52,472 bases of DNA from Thermoanaerobacterium butyriciformans. Lineage in GTDB: Bacteria; Bacillota; Thermoanaerobacteria; Thermoanaerobacterales; Thermoanaerobacteraceae. The position numbers and the translations under genes were made by a program. The notes under the pieces were generated by a model, which saw only the letters and a program-made list of their open reading frames with translations, ran no database searches and was not told where the DNA came from. Below are positions 19,984-27,890 of the stretch, one piece after another (the stretch's first letter is position 1; each line of letters opens with the position of its first letter). The stretch lies in NCBI RefSeq assembly GCF_017874545.1, contig NZ_JAGGLT010000022.1, positions 1-52,472 of the forward strand, read 5' to 3'.

Positions 19984-20076
19984 ATGAGCAAGAAAAAAGA
20001 ACCGAAAGTCTTTTATTTTAAAATTCCCGGTTTTATTAAAAAATTTTTAAGTTCTATAACCAAAGGTAAAAAATAA
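19984..20076 (+). CDS. spoVM: Stage V sporulation protein M (SpoVM), 30 codons
   Basis: The 30-residue product MSKKKEPKVFYFKIPGFIKK followed by FLSSITKGKK resembles Bacillus SpoVM, a 26-aa amphipathic helix that senses positive membrane curvature of the forespore and anchors SpoIVA for coat assembly. The core FYFKIPGFI aligns with FYTIKLPKFL, including the key proline. The gene has GGGGG 6 bp before its ATG. Its position between thiN and rpmB is the same as spoVM in Bacillus (thiN-spoVM-rpmB). The N terminus is about four residues longer and lysine-rich. The identification rests on similarity plus order. Confidence 0.85.
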   Translation: MSKKKEPKVFYFKIPGFIKKFLSSITKGKK

Positions 20077-20080
20077 AAAG

Positions 20081-20106
20081 CGTGCATTTATGCACGTCTT
20101 TCTTTA
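20081..20106. terminator. Bidirectional terminator between spoVM and rpmB
   Basis: CGTGCA (20081-20086) pairs with TGCACG (20091-20096), extendable to 7 bp. T-rich sequence follows on both sides: TCTTTCTTTAT on plus and CTTTTTATTTTTT on minus. It serves both converging genes. Confidence 0.75.
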
Positions 20107-20292
20107 TATGGCCCTCTTAACCTTCCCTGACTTTAAACATTTCGTACAAACATTTAATCTTACAGGTGTTCCATCAACAATAGCTCTAACACGCTTTAAA
20201 TTTGGCTGCCATTTCTTTATTGATTTTCTGTGGGAATGGCTATATTGATATCCTGCCATTGGTGTTTTTCCACAAACGTCGCATTTTTTCAT
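20104..20292 (-). CDS. rpmB: Ribosomal protein L28
   Basis: This 62-aa protein is bL28: MKKCDVCGKTPMAGYQYSHS, then RKSIKKWQPNLKRVRAIVDG and CTKCLKSGKV. Two CxxC pairs (CDVC and CTKC) mark the zinc-binding, C+ form. ATG 20292 is 6 bp after GGAGGTG; a GTG nine bases upstream overlaps that site and is unlikely. The gene stands alone on the minus strand, as in Bacillus. Confidence 0.97.
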   Translation of the reverse strand: MKKCDVCGKTPMAGYQYSHSHRKSIKKWQPNLKRVRAIVDGTPVRLNVCTKCLKSGKVKRAI

Positions 20293-20322
20293 TATGTGCA
20301 CCTCCTCTTTGTCAACAATAAC

Positions 20323-20351
20323 ATTTTAACAAAAAAATAAATTTTCTTCAA
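20323..20351 (-). promoter_or_regulatory. Promoter of rpmB
   Basis: On the minus strand, TTGAAG (-35, 20346-20351), a 17-bp spacer and TAAAAT (-10, 20323-20328) stand about 30 bp before the rpmB start. Confidence 0.65.
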
Positions 20352-20488
20352 GATTAATAATTAATTGCACTTAATTTAATGCATTAACACAACAATGATA
20401 TTTTAACATTATATTTCATATAAGTAAATACTTTTTGAATTAAAATTTAATATCAGTTCCAGAAGATGACAATTATTTTTTTTATTTG

Positions 20489-20517
20489 TTGATGATTTAA
20501 TTAGGATAAGGTAAAAT
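20489..20517 (+). promoter_or_regulatory. Promoter of the asp23-fakA-recG run
   Basis: TTGATG (20489-20494), a 17-bp spacer and TAAAAT (20512-20517) stand about 25 bp before the asp23 start. The remaining ~130 bp between this and the rpmB promoter shows nothing I can identify. Confidence 0.55.
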
Positions 20518-20542
20518 ATAATTATGATAGGAGGTTATATAA

Positions 20543-20893
20543 ATGGATCAAACCAAAAATAACTTAGGTAAAATAGATATTTCTACAGATGTGATTGCAT
20601 CTATAGCAAGTTATGCGACTTCTGAATGTTATGGCATTGTTGGCTTAGGAAAGCGTGGACCTGATGGGCTCATAGAGCTTTTTAAAAATGAGCAATCAGG
20701 CAAGGGAATTAAGATTACATCAGACGAAGACGGAATAGTTATAGATTTGTACATTATAGTTGAGTATGGTGTAAACATAAAAACTGTTGCTGCAAATATA
20801 ATTGAAAAAGTCAAGTATACTGTAGAGACATTTACTGGGATCAAAGTTAAAAATGTAATTGTAAATGTACAGAGCATAAAAGTTGATATCTGA
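20543..20893 (+). CDS. Asp23/Gls24 family envelope protein (YloU-like)
   Basis: This 116-aa protein matches the Asp23/Gls24 family (Bacillus YloU): a compact alpha-beta domain with the GIVGLGKRG segment and VNIKTVAANIIEKVK. Family members sit at the membrane or cell envelope, and in several Firmicutes they are next to fakA, as here. The exact role is not known. ATG 20543 follows AGGAGGT. Its stop overlaps the ribosome binding site of fakA. Confidence 0.9.
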   Translation: MDQTKNNLGKIDISTDVIASIASYATSECYGIVGLGKRGPDGLIELFKNEQSGKGIKITSDEDGIVIDLYIIVEYGVNIKTVAANIIEKVKYTVETFTGIKVKNVIVNVQSIKVDI

Positions 20894-20906
20894 GGAGGAA
20901 ATACTG

Positions 20907-22502
20907 TTGGATCATATAGATGGTAAAACTTTAAAACTTTTATTTAAAGGTGGGGCTCAATATTTATCAAATAAATCTGATGAAGTGAATAAATTAAATG
21001 TCTTTCCGGTTCCAGATGGTGATACTGGTTCTAATATGGCATACACTTTAAATTATGCTGTTAAAGAAATGGAAAAAGCATCCGATAATATAAACGATAT
21101 ATTAAATAGTCTTTCAAGGGGTGCTTTGCTGGGAGCCAAGGGAAATTCGGGTGTGATTTTGTCACAAATTATTAGAGGATTTGCTAAAAGCCTTTTAAAT
21201 CACGATATAATCACTATAAAAGATTTTGCAGAAGCGCTAAATATGGGTTCTTCTGTTGCTTATAAAGCAGTGATGAAACCTACTGAAGGGACTATTCTGA
21301 CTGTTGTTAAAGACTGTGCCAATAAAGCTTTAAAATTAAGCAAAATAAAGGACTTTGAAGTATTTATAGATGGGATTGTAAAAGCTGCTGCAGAATCAGT
21401 TGAAAGGACTCCTGATTTGCTACCTGTATTGAAACAGGCTGGTGTAGTCGATTCTGGTGGTAAAGGGTTTTTGTTTATATTGTTAGGAATGCTGGAAACA
21501 ATAAAAGGACATGAAGTTGTTCAAGAATATACAACAAACGATGTTTCTACAAATGAAGCTGACCTGACAAATATAAATTTCAAATATTGTACGGAAATGC
21601 TTATAAAAGCCAATTCACAAATGTCTTATAAGTTAAAAAGAGAAATAGAATCTTTTGGTGACAGTTTAATTGTTGTTGGTGATGACGATCTTATAAAAGT
21701 GCATATTCATACAAATAACCCTGGCTTGGTATTGCAAAACGGCTTAAAGTATGGTGATTTATTAAAGGTCAAAATTGACAATATGAAAATTCAACATGAA
21801 AATATCATATTGGAATCAAAAAATAATTTAAAACAAGATAATAGTCTTCCTGCTAAAAAATATGGATTTTTGGCTGTGTCTCCTGGGGATGGAATAAGTA
21901 AAATATTCAAAGAATTGGGATGTGACGTTGTAATTGATGGGGGACAGACTATGAATCCTAGCGCTTTGGATATTTTAAACGGATTGGAAAAAATAAATGC
22001 TGAAAATATAATTGTCTTTCCAAATAATAAGAACATAATCATGACTTGCGAACAAGCCATGACGATGGCTGATAAAAACATATATGTGATTGCTACTGAA
22101 AGTTTCAATCAGGCAATAAGTGCAATAATAAATATCGATGCAAATATGAGTATAGATGATGTAATAAGAAGCATAAATGATACAATTGAGAAAATCACAA
22201 CAATAGAAATAACATACTCTATAAGGGATTCAGTTATTGATGGAATAAATATTAAAAGTGGTGACATATTAGGATTTGTAGATGGTAAATTTACTGCAAT
22301 TGGTACTGATTATAACGAAGTCGCTTTAAAAATTATAAGCGATAATATATCTGATGATACTTCTATAATAACTATTTATTTTGGCAAGGATGTTTCGGAA
22401 GATAAAGCAAAGGACTTACAAAATTTTATTTCGTTTGACGGAGATATAGACATTCAATATGGGGGACAGCCTTTGTATTATTACGTTATTTCCATCGAAT
22501 AG
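20907..22502 (+). CDS. fakA: Fatty acid kinase ATP-binding subunit (DAK2 domain, YloV)
   Basis: FakA phosphorylates fatty acids that are presented by a DegV-type FakB protein, giving acyl-phosphate for phospholipid synthesis. The N-terminal DAK2 domain shows NVFPVPDGDTGSNM (metal-binding Asp residues) and GAKGNSGVILSQI; the C-terminal part (about 325-531) is the usual YloV domain. TTG 20907 is chosen because GGAGG is 8 bp upstream; a TTG at 20883 overlaps asp23. A DegV gene lies after recG, so both halves of a kinase may be encoded here. Confidence 0.92.
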   Translation: MDHIDGKTLKLLFKGGAQYLSNKSDEVNKLNVFPVPDGDTGSNMAYTLNYAVKEMEKASDNINDILNSLSRGALLGAKGNSGVILSQIIRGFAKSLLNHDIITIKDFAEALNMGSSVAYKAVMKPTEGTILTVVKDCANKALKLSKIKDFEVFIDGIVKAAAESVERTPDLLPVLKQAGVVDSGGKGFLFILLGMLETIKGHEVVQEYTTNDVSTNEADLTNINFKYCTEMLIKANSQMSYKLKREIESFGDSLIVVGDDDLIKVHIHTNNPGLVLQNGLKYGDLLKVKIDNMKIQHENIILESKNNLKQDNSLPAKKYGFLAVSPGDGISKIFKELGCDVVIDGGQTMNPSALDILNGLEKINAENIIVFPNNKNIIMTCEQAMTMADKNIYVIATESFNQAISAIINIDANMSIDDVIRSINDTIEKITTIEITYSIRDSVIDGINIKSGDILGFVDGKFTAIGTDYNEVALKIISDNISDDTSIITIYFGKDVSEDKAKDLQNFISFDGDIDIQYGGQPLYYYVISIE

Positions 22503-22510
22503 GTGATTAT

Positions 22511-24559
22511 ATGGATCTTTCAAAATCTATACAATATGTAAAGGGAGTAGGTCCTAAAAGAGCTATATTATTAAAAAAAATCGGCATAGAAACAGTAAAG
22601 GATGCGCTGGAATATTATCCAAAAGAATATGAAAATAGAGAAAAAATAATACCAATAGATATGCTTAAGATCGGTGAAAAGCAGACTTTTAAGGCTTATA
22701 TAGCGGGTAAGGCAAGGGAATACAAAGTAAAAAGATTAACTATTACAAAGATACCTGTTAAGGATGGAAGTGGTGCGGTTGAACTTGTTTGGTATAATCA
22801 GCCGTACATAAAGAGCAATTTTAAATTAGGCGAAGAATATATTATAAATGGCAAAGTTTCTTATAAATATGGACAGATATATGTTGAGAATCCGGTTATG
22901 GATAGAAGCGATAGTCTAAATATCAATGCTGGAAGGATTGTGCCAATATATAAATTAACGGAAGGATTGAGCCAGAAAGTTATAAGAAGTATAATTTTCA
23001 ATCTTTTGAAAGAATATTTAAATGATATAGAAGAAATATTTGATGAAAATTTTTTAAAAGAATATAATTTGTTAGATATTAAAAGTGCAATAAAAAATAT
23101 ACACTTTCCCGAGTCTTCAAAAATGCTTGAAAGATCCAAATATAGACTTGTTTTTCAAGAATTTTTTATTTTGCAAATAGGATTGGCTTTGATAAAAAAT
23201 AGATATAATGCAGATAAAGCAGGTATAAAATTTAGATGTGTCGATTTAAAAGATTTTTTTAGCAAGTTAAAATTCCGCCTTACACAAGCACAGGAGAGAG
23301 CTTTAAATGAAATACTTGATGATATGTATTCAGGGAAAGTAATGAATAGGCTTTTGCAAGGTGATGTTGGCTCAGGAAAGACGGTTATAGCAGCAGCAGC
23401 CATGTATGTTGCTGTGAAAAATGGATATCAGGCTTCTATAATGGCTCCGACAGAAATTCTTGCAAAACAGCATTATTTTACTTTAAAAGAAATATATGAC
23501 GAATTAGATATAAAAATTGAATTGCTTACTGGAAGTATTGGTACTAAAAAGAAAAACAGCATTATTGAGGAAATTAGAAATGGTGAAATTGATATATTAG
23601 TTGGTACTCATTCTTTAATTGAGGAAAATGTACAATTCAAAAATTTAGGCTTAGCAATAACTGATGAACAACACAGGTTTGGTGTTCGCCAAAGAGCCGT
23701 ATTTAAAGAAAAAGGTGAACAAACGGATGTCTTAGTGATGACGGCAACGCCTATACCAAGAACATTGGCACTTATGTTGTATGGTGATTTGAATATATCT
23801 GTGATAGATGAATTGCCACCAGGACGAAAGAAAATAGAGACATATGCAATAAGTGGTACTTTAAGAGACAGAGCATATAAATTTGTCATAAATGAAGTGA
23901 AAAAAGGGCGTCAAGCGTATATTGTTTGTCCATTAATAGAAGATTCAAACCTGATTAATGCAAAATCGGCAGAAGTTGTATATGAAGAGATTTACAAAGG
24001 GGTTTTTAAAGAATTTAGAGTTGGTTTAGTACATGGTGGAATGAATTCAAATGATAAGAATAAAGTTATGAATGAATTTGTTAATGGAGAAATAGATATA
24101 TTGGTGTCTACAACGGTTATAGAAGTTGGCGTAAATGTGCCAAATGCTTCAGTTATTGTTATTGAAAATGCTGAAAGATTTGGATTGGCACAACTTCATC
24201 AATTAAGAGGACGTGTAGGAAGATCATCCCATCAATCTTATTGTATTCTTATAGCATATTCATACTCAGATGTTGTTAAAAAAAGATTGAAAGTGATGAC
24301 TGAAACTAATGATGGGTTTAAAATTGCTGAAAAAGATTTGGAAATAAGAGGACCAGGTGAATTTTTTGGTGTAAAGCAGCATGGATTGCCAGAATTGAAA
24401 TTAGCAAATATTTTTGAAGATATTGAAATATTGAAATTGGCTCAAAAAGCTGTTGAAAAATTTTTAAACAACGATATTACATTCAAAAGGCATGATACGA
24501 TGAAAGCCGAACTAATTGAGCGATTTAAAGATAAATTGGAAGGGATTGTACTAAATTAA
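22511..24559 (+). CDS. recG: ATP-dependent DNA helicase RecG
   Basis: RecG reverses stalled replication forks and processes Holliday junctions. The 682-aa protein has the N-terminal wedge domain, Walker A GDVGSGKTVI (about 283-292), ITDEQHRFGVRQR, the VMTATPIPRTLAL motif, and late helicase motifs VSTTVIEVGVNVP and QLRGRVGRSS. The ATG start has AGGTGAT upstream. It is 8 bp after fakA and probably in the same transcript. Confidence 0.97.
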   Translation: MDLSKSIQYVKGVGPKRAILLKKIGIETVKDALEYYPKEYENREKIIPIDMLKIGEKQTFKAYIAGKAREYKVKRLTITKIPVKDGSGAVELVWYNQPYIKSNFKLGEEYIINGKVSYKYGQIYVENPVMDRSDSLNINAGRIVPIYKLTEGLSQKVIRSIIFNLLKEYLNDIEEIFDENFLKEYNLLDIKSAIKNIHFPESSKMLERSKYRLVFQEFFILQIGLALIKNRYNADKAGIKFRCVDLKDFFSKLKFRLTQAQERALNEILDDMYSGKVMNRLLQGDVGSGKTVIAAAAMYVAVKNGYQASIMAPTEILAKQHYFTLKEIYDELDIKIELLTGSIGTKKKNSIIEEIRNGEIDILVGTHSLIEENVQFKNLGLAITDEQHRFGVRQRAVFKEKGEQTDVLVMTATPIPRTLALMLYGDLNISVIDELPPGRKKIETYAISGTLRDRAYKFVINEVKKGRQAYIVCPLIEDSNLINAKSAEVVYEEIYKGVFKEFRVGLVHGGMNSNDKNKVMNEFVNGEIDILVSTTVIEVGVNVPNASVIVIENAERFGLAQLHQLRGRVGRSSHQSYCILIAYSYSDVVKKRLKVMTETNDGFKIAEKDLEIRGPGEFFGVKQHGLPELKLANIFEDIEILKLAQKAVEKFLNNDITFKRHDTMKAELIERFKDKLEGIVLN

Positions 24560-24578
24560 CATGAGGGAGGAAATCAAA

Positions 24579-25421
24579 ATGAGCAAGATTGCTATAGTAA
24601 CAGACAGTGTATCAGATATACCTGATGACATAGTAAAATTGTACGATATTTATGTTGTTCCTTTGACTATTGACATTGATGGTGTATCTTACAAAGATGG
24701 GATAGATATAAAAAAAGATGATTTCTACAATCTGTTAAATTCAGGGAAAATGCCGACAACATCTCAAATATCTCCAATTGAATTTATGGAAGTTTTTAGC
24801 GATTTATTAAAAAGCTATGATGAAATTATCTGTATTCTATTGTCATCTAAATTGAGTGGTACATATCAATCAGCATTATTGGCTAAAGAAAACTTAAAAA
24901 ATTCAAAAATAACAGTGTTGGATTCGAAAAACTTTTCGTTAGGTTCTGGATTTTTAGTTATAGAAGCTGCTAAAATGGCTCGAAACGGTTCTACAAGAGA
25001 TGAGATAGTTGGCAAAATCAATGACATGATACCAAAAATAAGTTATATAATGATTTTTGATTCTTTAGATTATCTTTATAGAGGTGGAAGATTAAAAAAA
25101 TCACAGGCTATACTAGGTAGTATTTTAAATATAAAGCCTATATTAGTCAATAATGATGGAGAGTTAGAAATAAAAGATAAAGTACGAGGGAGAAAAAATG
25201 CAATAAAGTGGATAATAAACTATATGAAAGAAACAAATGTTGATTTCAAAAGAAAAGAGATAGGATTACTGCACACTGATAGAGAAGAGTTTATGCTTGA
25301 AATTGAAAATGCCATTAGAAACGAGTTTGGAGTTACGAATTTTATTAAGAATAGAGCTGGCTGCTCAGCTGGCGTTCATGCAGGTCCATATGCAGTTGGT
25401 GTATTTTTTGAATTAGATTAA
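24579..25421 (+). CDS. DegV-family fatty acid-binding protein (FakB-like)
   Basis: This 280-aa DegV protein binds one fatty acid and can hand it to FakA. It has the signature IVTDSVSDIPDD, the SQISP pocket segment (Thr-Ser around residues 60-65), LSSKLSGTYQSA and YRGGRL, all typical. ATG 24579 follows GGGAGGAAA; an ATG at 24561 is upstream of that site. Placed after recG, it is probably cotranscribed with fakA. Which acyl chain it prefers cannot be told. Confidence 0.92.
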   Translation: MSKIAIVTDSVSDIPDDIVKLYDIYVVPLTIDIDGVSYKDGIDIKKDDFYNLLNSGKMPTTSQISPIEFMEVFSDLLKSYDEIICILLSSKLSGTYQSALLAKENLKNSKITVLDSKNFSLGSGFLVIEAAKMARNGSTRDEIVGKINDMIPKISYIMIFDSLDYLYRGGRLKKSQAILGSILNIKPILVNNDGELEIKDKVRGRKNAIKWIINYMKETNVDFKRKEIGLLHTDREEFMLEIENAIRNEFGVTNFIKNRAGCSAGVHAGPYAVGVFFELD

Positions 25422-25444
25422 ATAATAAACCATTTTTATCACCT

Positions 25445-25474
25445 TCATACAATTTTGCTAATGAAATCATAGTT
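25445..25474 (+). promoter_or_regulatory. Possible sigma-G promoter, first SASP gene
   Basis: TCATA (25445-25449), an 18-bp spacer and CATAGTT (25468-25474) loosely fit the sigma-G pattern. A similar pair stands at the same distance before the second copy, which is the main support. Confidence 0.3.
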
Positions 25475-25493
25475 TATAGAAATTCTTTTTGGG

Positions 25494-25743
25494 TAAATTA
25501 ATATTGAAATCATTAAATGGAGGTGATAAAAATGGCAGCAGGTTCAGAGACGAAGAATCCTCTTGTAGTAAGAGAAGCAAAGCAAGCCATGAGCAAATGG
25601 AAATATGAAATAGCAAGCGAACTTGGAATAAATCCTCCAGCCGATGGTTATTGGGGCACACTTACATCCCGTGATTGCGGTGCTGTAGGTGGCCATATGG
25701 TAAGAAAAATGATCCAAATGGCTGAAAGCCAAATCGCTAACAA
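25494..25743 (+). repeat. 250-bp direct repeat, unit 1 (SASP)
   Basis: Bases 25494-25743 match 25890-26139 at a constant offset of 396, with one silent difference (C at 25657, T at 26053). The repeat covers the last 38 bp upstream, the ribosome binding site and nearly all of the gene. Promoters and 3' tails differ. Confidence 0.95.
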
Positions 25744-25759
25744 AGGTACACTTAGATAA
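25532..25759 (+). CDS. Alpha/beta-type small acid-soluble spore protein, copy 1
   Basis: This 75-aa SASP coats spore DNA and protects it from UV and heat. The GPR protease cleavage region KYEIASELGI and the second conserved segment GYWGTLTSRDCGAVGGHMV are clear. ATG 25532 follows GGAGGTGA; the ATG at 25517 is upstream of this site. It is the first of two nearly identical tandem genes (250 bp identical but for one base). In Bacillus these genes are read by sigma-G in the forespore. It has its own terminator. Confidence 0.95.
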   Translation: MAAGSETKNPLVVREAKQAMSKWKYEIASELGINPPADGYWGTLTSRDCGAVGGHMVRKMIQMAESQIANKGTLR

Positions 25760-25760
25760 T

Positions 25761-25790
25761 AAAAAGATACCCTTCGGGGTATCTTTTTTA
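25761..25790 (+). terminator. Terminator of SASP copy 1
   Basis: A perfect 12-bp stem, AAAAAGATACCC with GGGTATCTTTTT, is closed by a TTCG tetraloop and ends in a T run. It is a textbook rho-independent terminator. Confidence 0.95.
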
Positions 25791-25840
25791 AATAAACTTA
25801 TTTACGAAAAATAAATTATGTAAAATAAAAATTAAATATC

Positions 25841-25871
25841 GTTATATATATATGAAAATATTAACATGTAT
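25841..25871 (+). promoter_or_regulatory. Possible sigma-G promoter, second SASP gene
   Basis: GTTATA (25841-25846), an 18-bp spacer and CATGTAT (25865-25871) form a weak sigma-G-like pair, 44 bp before the ribosome binding site. The first copy has a similar pair at 45 bp. Confidence 0.3.
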
Positions 25872-25889
25872 ATATAAATTGTATATGGA

Positions 25890-26139
25890 TAAATTAATAT
25901 TGAAATCATTAAATGGAGGTGATAAAAATGGCAGCAGGTTCAGAGACGAAGAATCCTCTTGTAGTAAGAGAAGCAAAGCAAGCCATGAGCAAATGGAAAT
26001 ATGAAATAGCAAGCGAACTTGGAATAAATCCTCCAGCCGATGGTTATTGGGGTACACTTACATCCCGTGATTGCGGTGCTGTAGGTGGCCATATGGTAAG
26101 AAAAATGATCCAAATGGCTGAAAGCCAAATCGCTAACAA
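25890..26139 (+). repeat. 250-bp direct repeat, unit 2 (SASP)
   Basis: This is the second unit of the repeat at 25494-25743, differing at one base. It points to a recent tandem duplication or ongoing gene conversion. Confidence 0.95.
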
Positions 26140-26155
26140 TGGAACATTGAAATAG
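25928..26155 (+). CDS. Alpha/beta-type small acid-soluble spore protein, copy 2
   Basis: This 75-aa protein is identical to copy 1 except for its last few residues (NNGTLK here, NKGTLR in copy 1). It has the same ribosome binding site and start context. The upstream region beyond the repeat and the terminator are different, so the two genes are read separately. Two copies may raise the dose in the forespore, where SASPs are needed in bulk. Confidence 0.95.
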   Translation: MAAGSETKNPLVVREAKQAMSKWKYEIASELGINPPADGYWGTLTSRDCGAVGGHMVRKMIQMAESQIANNGTLK

Positions 26156-26161
26156 TTAAAT

Positions 26162-26191
26162 AAAAGGGTAGCCTGTGTGGTTACCCTTTTT
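26162..26191 (+). terminator. Terminator of SASP copy 2
   Basis: A 12-bp stem, AAAAGGGTAGCC with GGTTACCCTTTT (one G-T pair), with a TGTGT-type loop, ends in TTTTT. Confidence 0.92.
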
Positions 26192-26200
26192 AATTAAAAT

Positions 26201-26226
26201 AATCCAGGTAGTTGACTACCTGGATT
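26201..26226. other. 26-bp palindrome without T-tract
   Basis: AATCCAGGTAG and CTACCTGGATT (11-12 bp arms, 2-4 nt centre) form a near-perfect palindrome. The plus-strand flank is GGGAGAGG, so it is not a plus-strand terminator. It could be a protein-binding site or a structured RNA element. Confidence 0.6.
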
Positions 26227-26239
26227 GGGAGAGGAGAAA

Positions 26240-26350
26240 TTGAAGGAAGAATTTTGGGGAAATTGGTTTCCCAATTATATTATTTTCCATATTTCAAAAT
26301 TTTTATACATTATTTTGTATCTTATCGTAAAATATGCTAAAATATTTTAG
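26240..26350 (+). CDS. Possible 36-aa membrane peptide (speculative)
   Basis: A TTG at 26240, after AGGAG at short spacing, opens 36 codons whose product starts MKEEFWGNWFPNYIIF and then has a hydrophobic helix. Its end covers the rsmD promoter, and the coding signal is weak. I do not recognise a family. It may be chance in AT-rich sequence. Confidence 0.2.
   Translation: MKEEFWGNWFPNYIIFHISKFLYIILYLIVKYAKIF
26315..26343 (+). promoter_or_regulatory. Promoter of rsmD-coaD
   Basis: TTGTAT (26315-26320), a 17-bp spacer and TAAAAT (26338-26343) stand 23 bp before the rsmD start. Confidence 0.6.
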
Positions 26351-26366
26351 TATTGGAGGTGTAATT

Positions 26367-26951
26367 TTGAGGGTTATATCTGGAAAAGCCAAAGGCAGAA
26401 AATTAAAATGCCCACCAGGTAAAGCAATAAGACCTACATCTGATATGGTTAAAGAATCATTATTTAATATTATAGGTGCTGATATATATGATTCAAGATT
26501 TTTAGATTTATTTTCTGGAACTGGAAGTATCGGTATCGAAGCATTAAGCAGAGGTGCTAATATTTGCTACTTTGTAGAAAAAGTATATAATAATATTAAA
26601 TATATAAACGATAATATAAAGTTACTTGATTCAACTGACAATGCAAAAGTTTTGCATATGGATGTCCTTGACGCATTATATTATTTCAGCAAAAATAACA
26701 TTAAATTTGATATTATATACATAGATCCACCATATTACAAAAATTTATATGTGGAACCACTGAATAAAATCAGCGAATATAAACTATTGGATTCATGTGG
26801 CTACATAATTGTTGAACATCATAAAAATGATATTTTAAATGATAAATATGGAAACTTGCAAAAAGTTAGAGTTAAGAAATACGGCGAAACTGTATTAACT
26901 TTTTATAAGGAGGCAGCAAATGAATATAGCAGTGTATCCAGGGAGCTTTGA
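26367..26951 (+). CDS. rsmD: 16S rRNA m2G966 methyltransferase RsmD
   Basis: RsmD methylates G966 of 16S rRNA. The 194-aa protein begins with the family motif [12 protein letters not shown], has the SAM loop [19 protein letters not shown] and the catalytic IYIDPPYY. The start is TTG 26367, 5 bp after GGAGGTG. The ATG at 26334 lies inside the promoter and cannot be right. It overlaps coaD by 32 bp, so the two are translated from one message, as in Bacillus. Confidence 0.95.
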   Translation: MRVISGKAKGRKLKCPPGKAIRPTSDMVKESLFNIIGADIYDSRFLDLFSGTGSIGIEALSRGANICYFVEKVYNNIKYINDNIKLLDSTDNAKVLHMDVLDALYYFSKNNIKFDIIYIDPPYYKNLYVEPLNKISEYKLLDSCGYIIVEHHKNDILNDKYGNLQKVRVKKYGETVLTFYKEAANEYSSVSREL

Positions 26952-27399
26952 TCCAGTAACAAATGGACATTTAGATATAATTAAAAGAGGGGCAAAAGTT
27001 TTCGATAAATTAATTGTAGCAGTATTGGTTAATCCGTCAAAAACTCCTATGTTTTCAGTAGAAGAGAGAGTTGAAATGTTAAAAGAAGTAACATCTGATA
27101 TTGAAAATGTGGAAATAGATTGTTTTTCTGGTTTACTTATTGAATACCTAGAAAAAGTTAATTCAAAAATAATTGTTAAAGGCTTACGAATGGTTTCAGA
27201 CTTTGAATATGAATTTCAGATGGCGTTGATAAATAAAAAGCTTAATCCCGAAGTCGAAACAATATTTTTTATGACCAGCAATAAATATGGCTATTTAAGC
27301 TCTAGCATAGTAAAGGAAGTCGCAAGTTTTGGGGGGTGTTTATCGGATCTCGTTCCAGATTCAGTTATAAAGCACATATTTAAAAAATTAAAAAAATGA
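26920..27399 (+). CDS. coaD: Pantetheine-phosphate adenylyltransferase
   Basis: CoaD adds AMP to 4'-phosphopantetheine in CoA synthesis. The 159-aa nucleotidyltransferase has [16 protein letters not shown] (with the (T/H)xGH motif), [13 protein letters not shown] and the closing [14 protein letters not shown] 26920 is 8 bp after GGAGG within the end of rsmD. Confidence 0.96.
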   Translation: MNIAVYPGSFDPVTNGHLDIIKRGAKVFDKLIVAVLVNPSKTPMFSVEERVEMLKEVTSDIENVEIDCFSGLLIEYLEKVNSKIIVKGLRMVSDFEYEFQMALINKKLNPEVETIFFMTSNKYGYLSSSIVKEVASFGGCLSDLVPDSVIKHIFKKLKK

Positions 27400-27411
27400 G
27401 GGGGCATTTTA

Positions 27412-27876
27412 TTGGAAGCGACTGATAATCTTGAGGTTTTAGAATTATTAGATTCATTAGAAGACTACATAGAGAATAGTTCTACGATTCCATTATCACA
27501 AAAAACTTTAGTAAACAAAGAGGAAATTCTCGAAATTATAAAACAGATAAGAATAAAAATTCCTGATGAATTAAAAAAGGCTGAATGGATCAAGCAGGAA
27601 AGGCAAAAAATATTGATTGAAGCGCAACAAGATGCAGAAACAATTTTAAAAGAGGCTGAACAAAGAATAAATCAAATGGTAAACGAAAGTGAAATAGTTA
27701 AAAAAGCTGAAAAAAAAGCGTCAGAAATTATAGCTCAAGCTCAGACAAACGCTAAGGAAATTAGACTTGGAAGCAAAGATTACGCTGATGAGTTATTAGC
27801 TAAACTTGAAAAAAATGTTACAGAACTTTTAAATACAATAAAAAGCAATAGAGATGAGCTAAGAGGCATAAAATAA
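27412..27876 (+). CDS. Coiled-coil protein of unknown function
   Basis: This 154-aa protein is largely charged helix. Residues about 55-150 form a coiled coil rich in Glu, Lys and Ala (QQDAETILKEAEQRINQM), like the stalk subunits of ATP synthases or DivIVA-type proteins, and it is often annotated just as ATPase. I see no nucleotide-binding motif. TTG 27412 has GAGGGGG upstream. It follows coaD by 12 bp and converges with ylbJ. Confidence 0.8.
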   Translation: MEATDNLEVLELLDSLEDYIENSSTIPLSQKTLVNKEEILEIIKQIRIKIPDELKKAEWIKQERQKILIEAQQDAETILKEAEQRINQMVNESEIVKKAEKKASEIIAQAQTNAKEIRLGSKDYADELLAKLEKNVTELLNTIKSNRDELRGIK

Positions 27877-27890
27877 TCATGCCTCTTTTC
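27861..27890. terminator. Bidirectional terminator, coiled-coil gene / ylbJ
   Basis: AAGAGGCAT (27861-27869) pairs exactly with ATGCCTCTT (27879-27887), and the two stop codons lie in the hairpin. A short T-rich tail (TTCTTGT) follows on the plus strand; the minus-strand side has none, so it should work mainly for the plus gene. Confidence 0.6.

Noticed and set aside
26334-26366. Upstream ATG for rsmD
   Set aside because: It falls within the promoter -10 region; the TTG after GGAGGTG gives the family N terminus.
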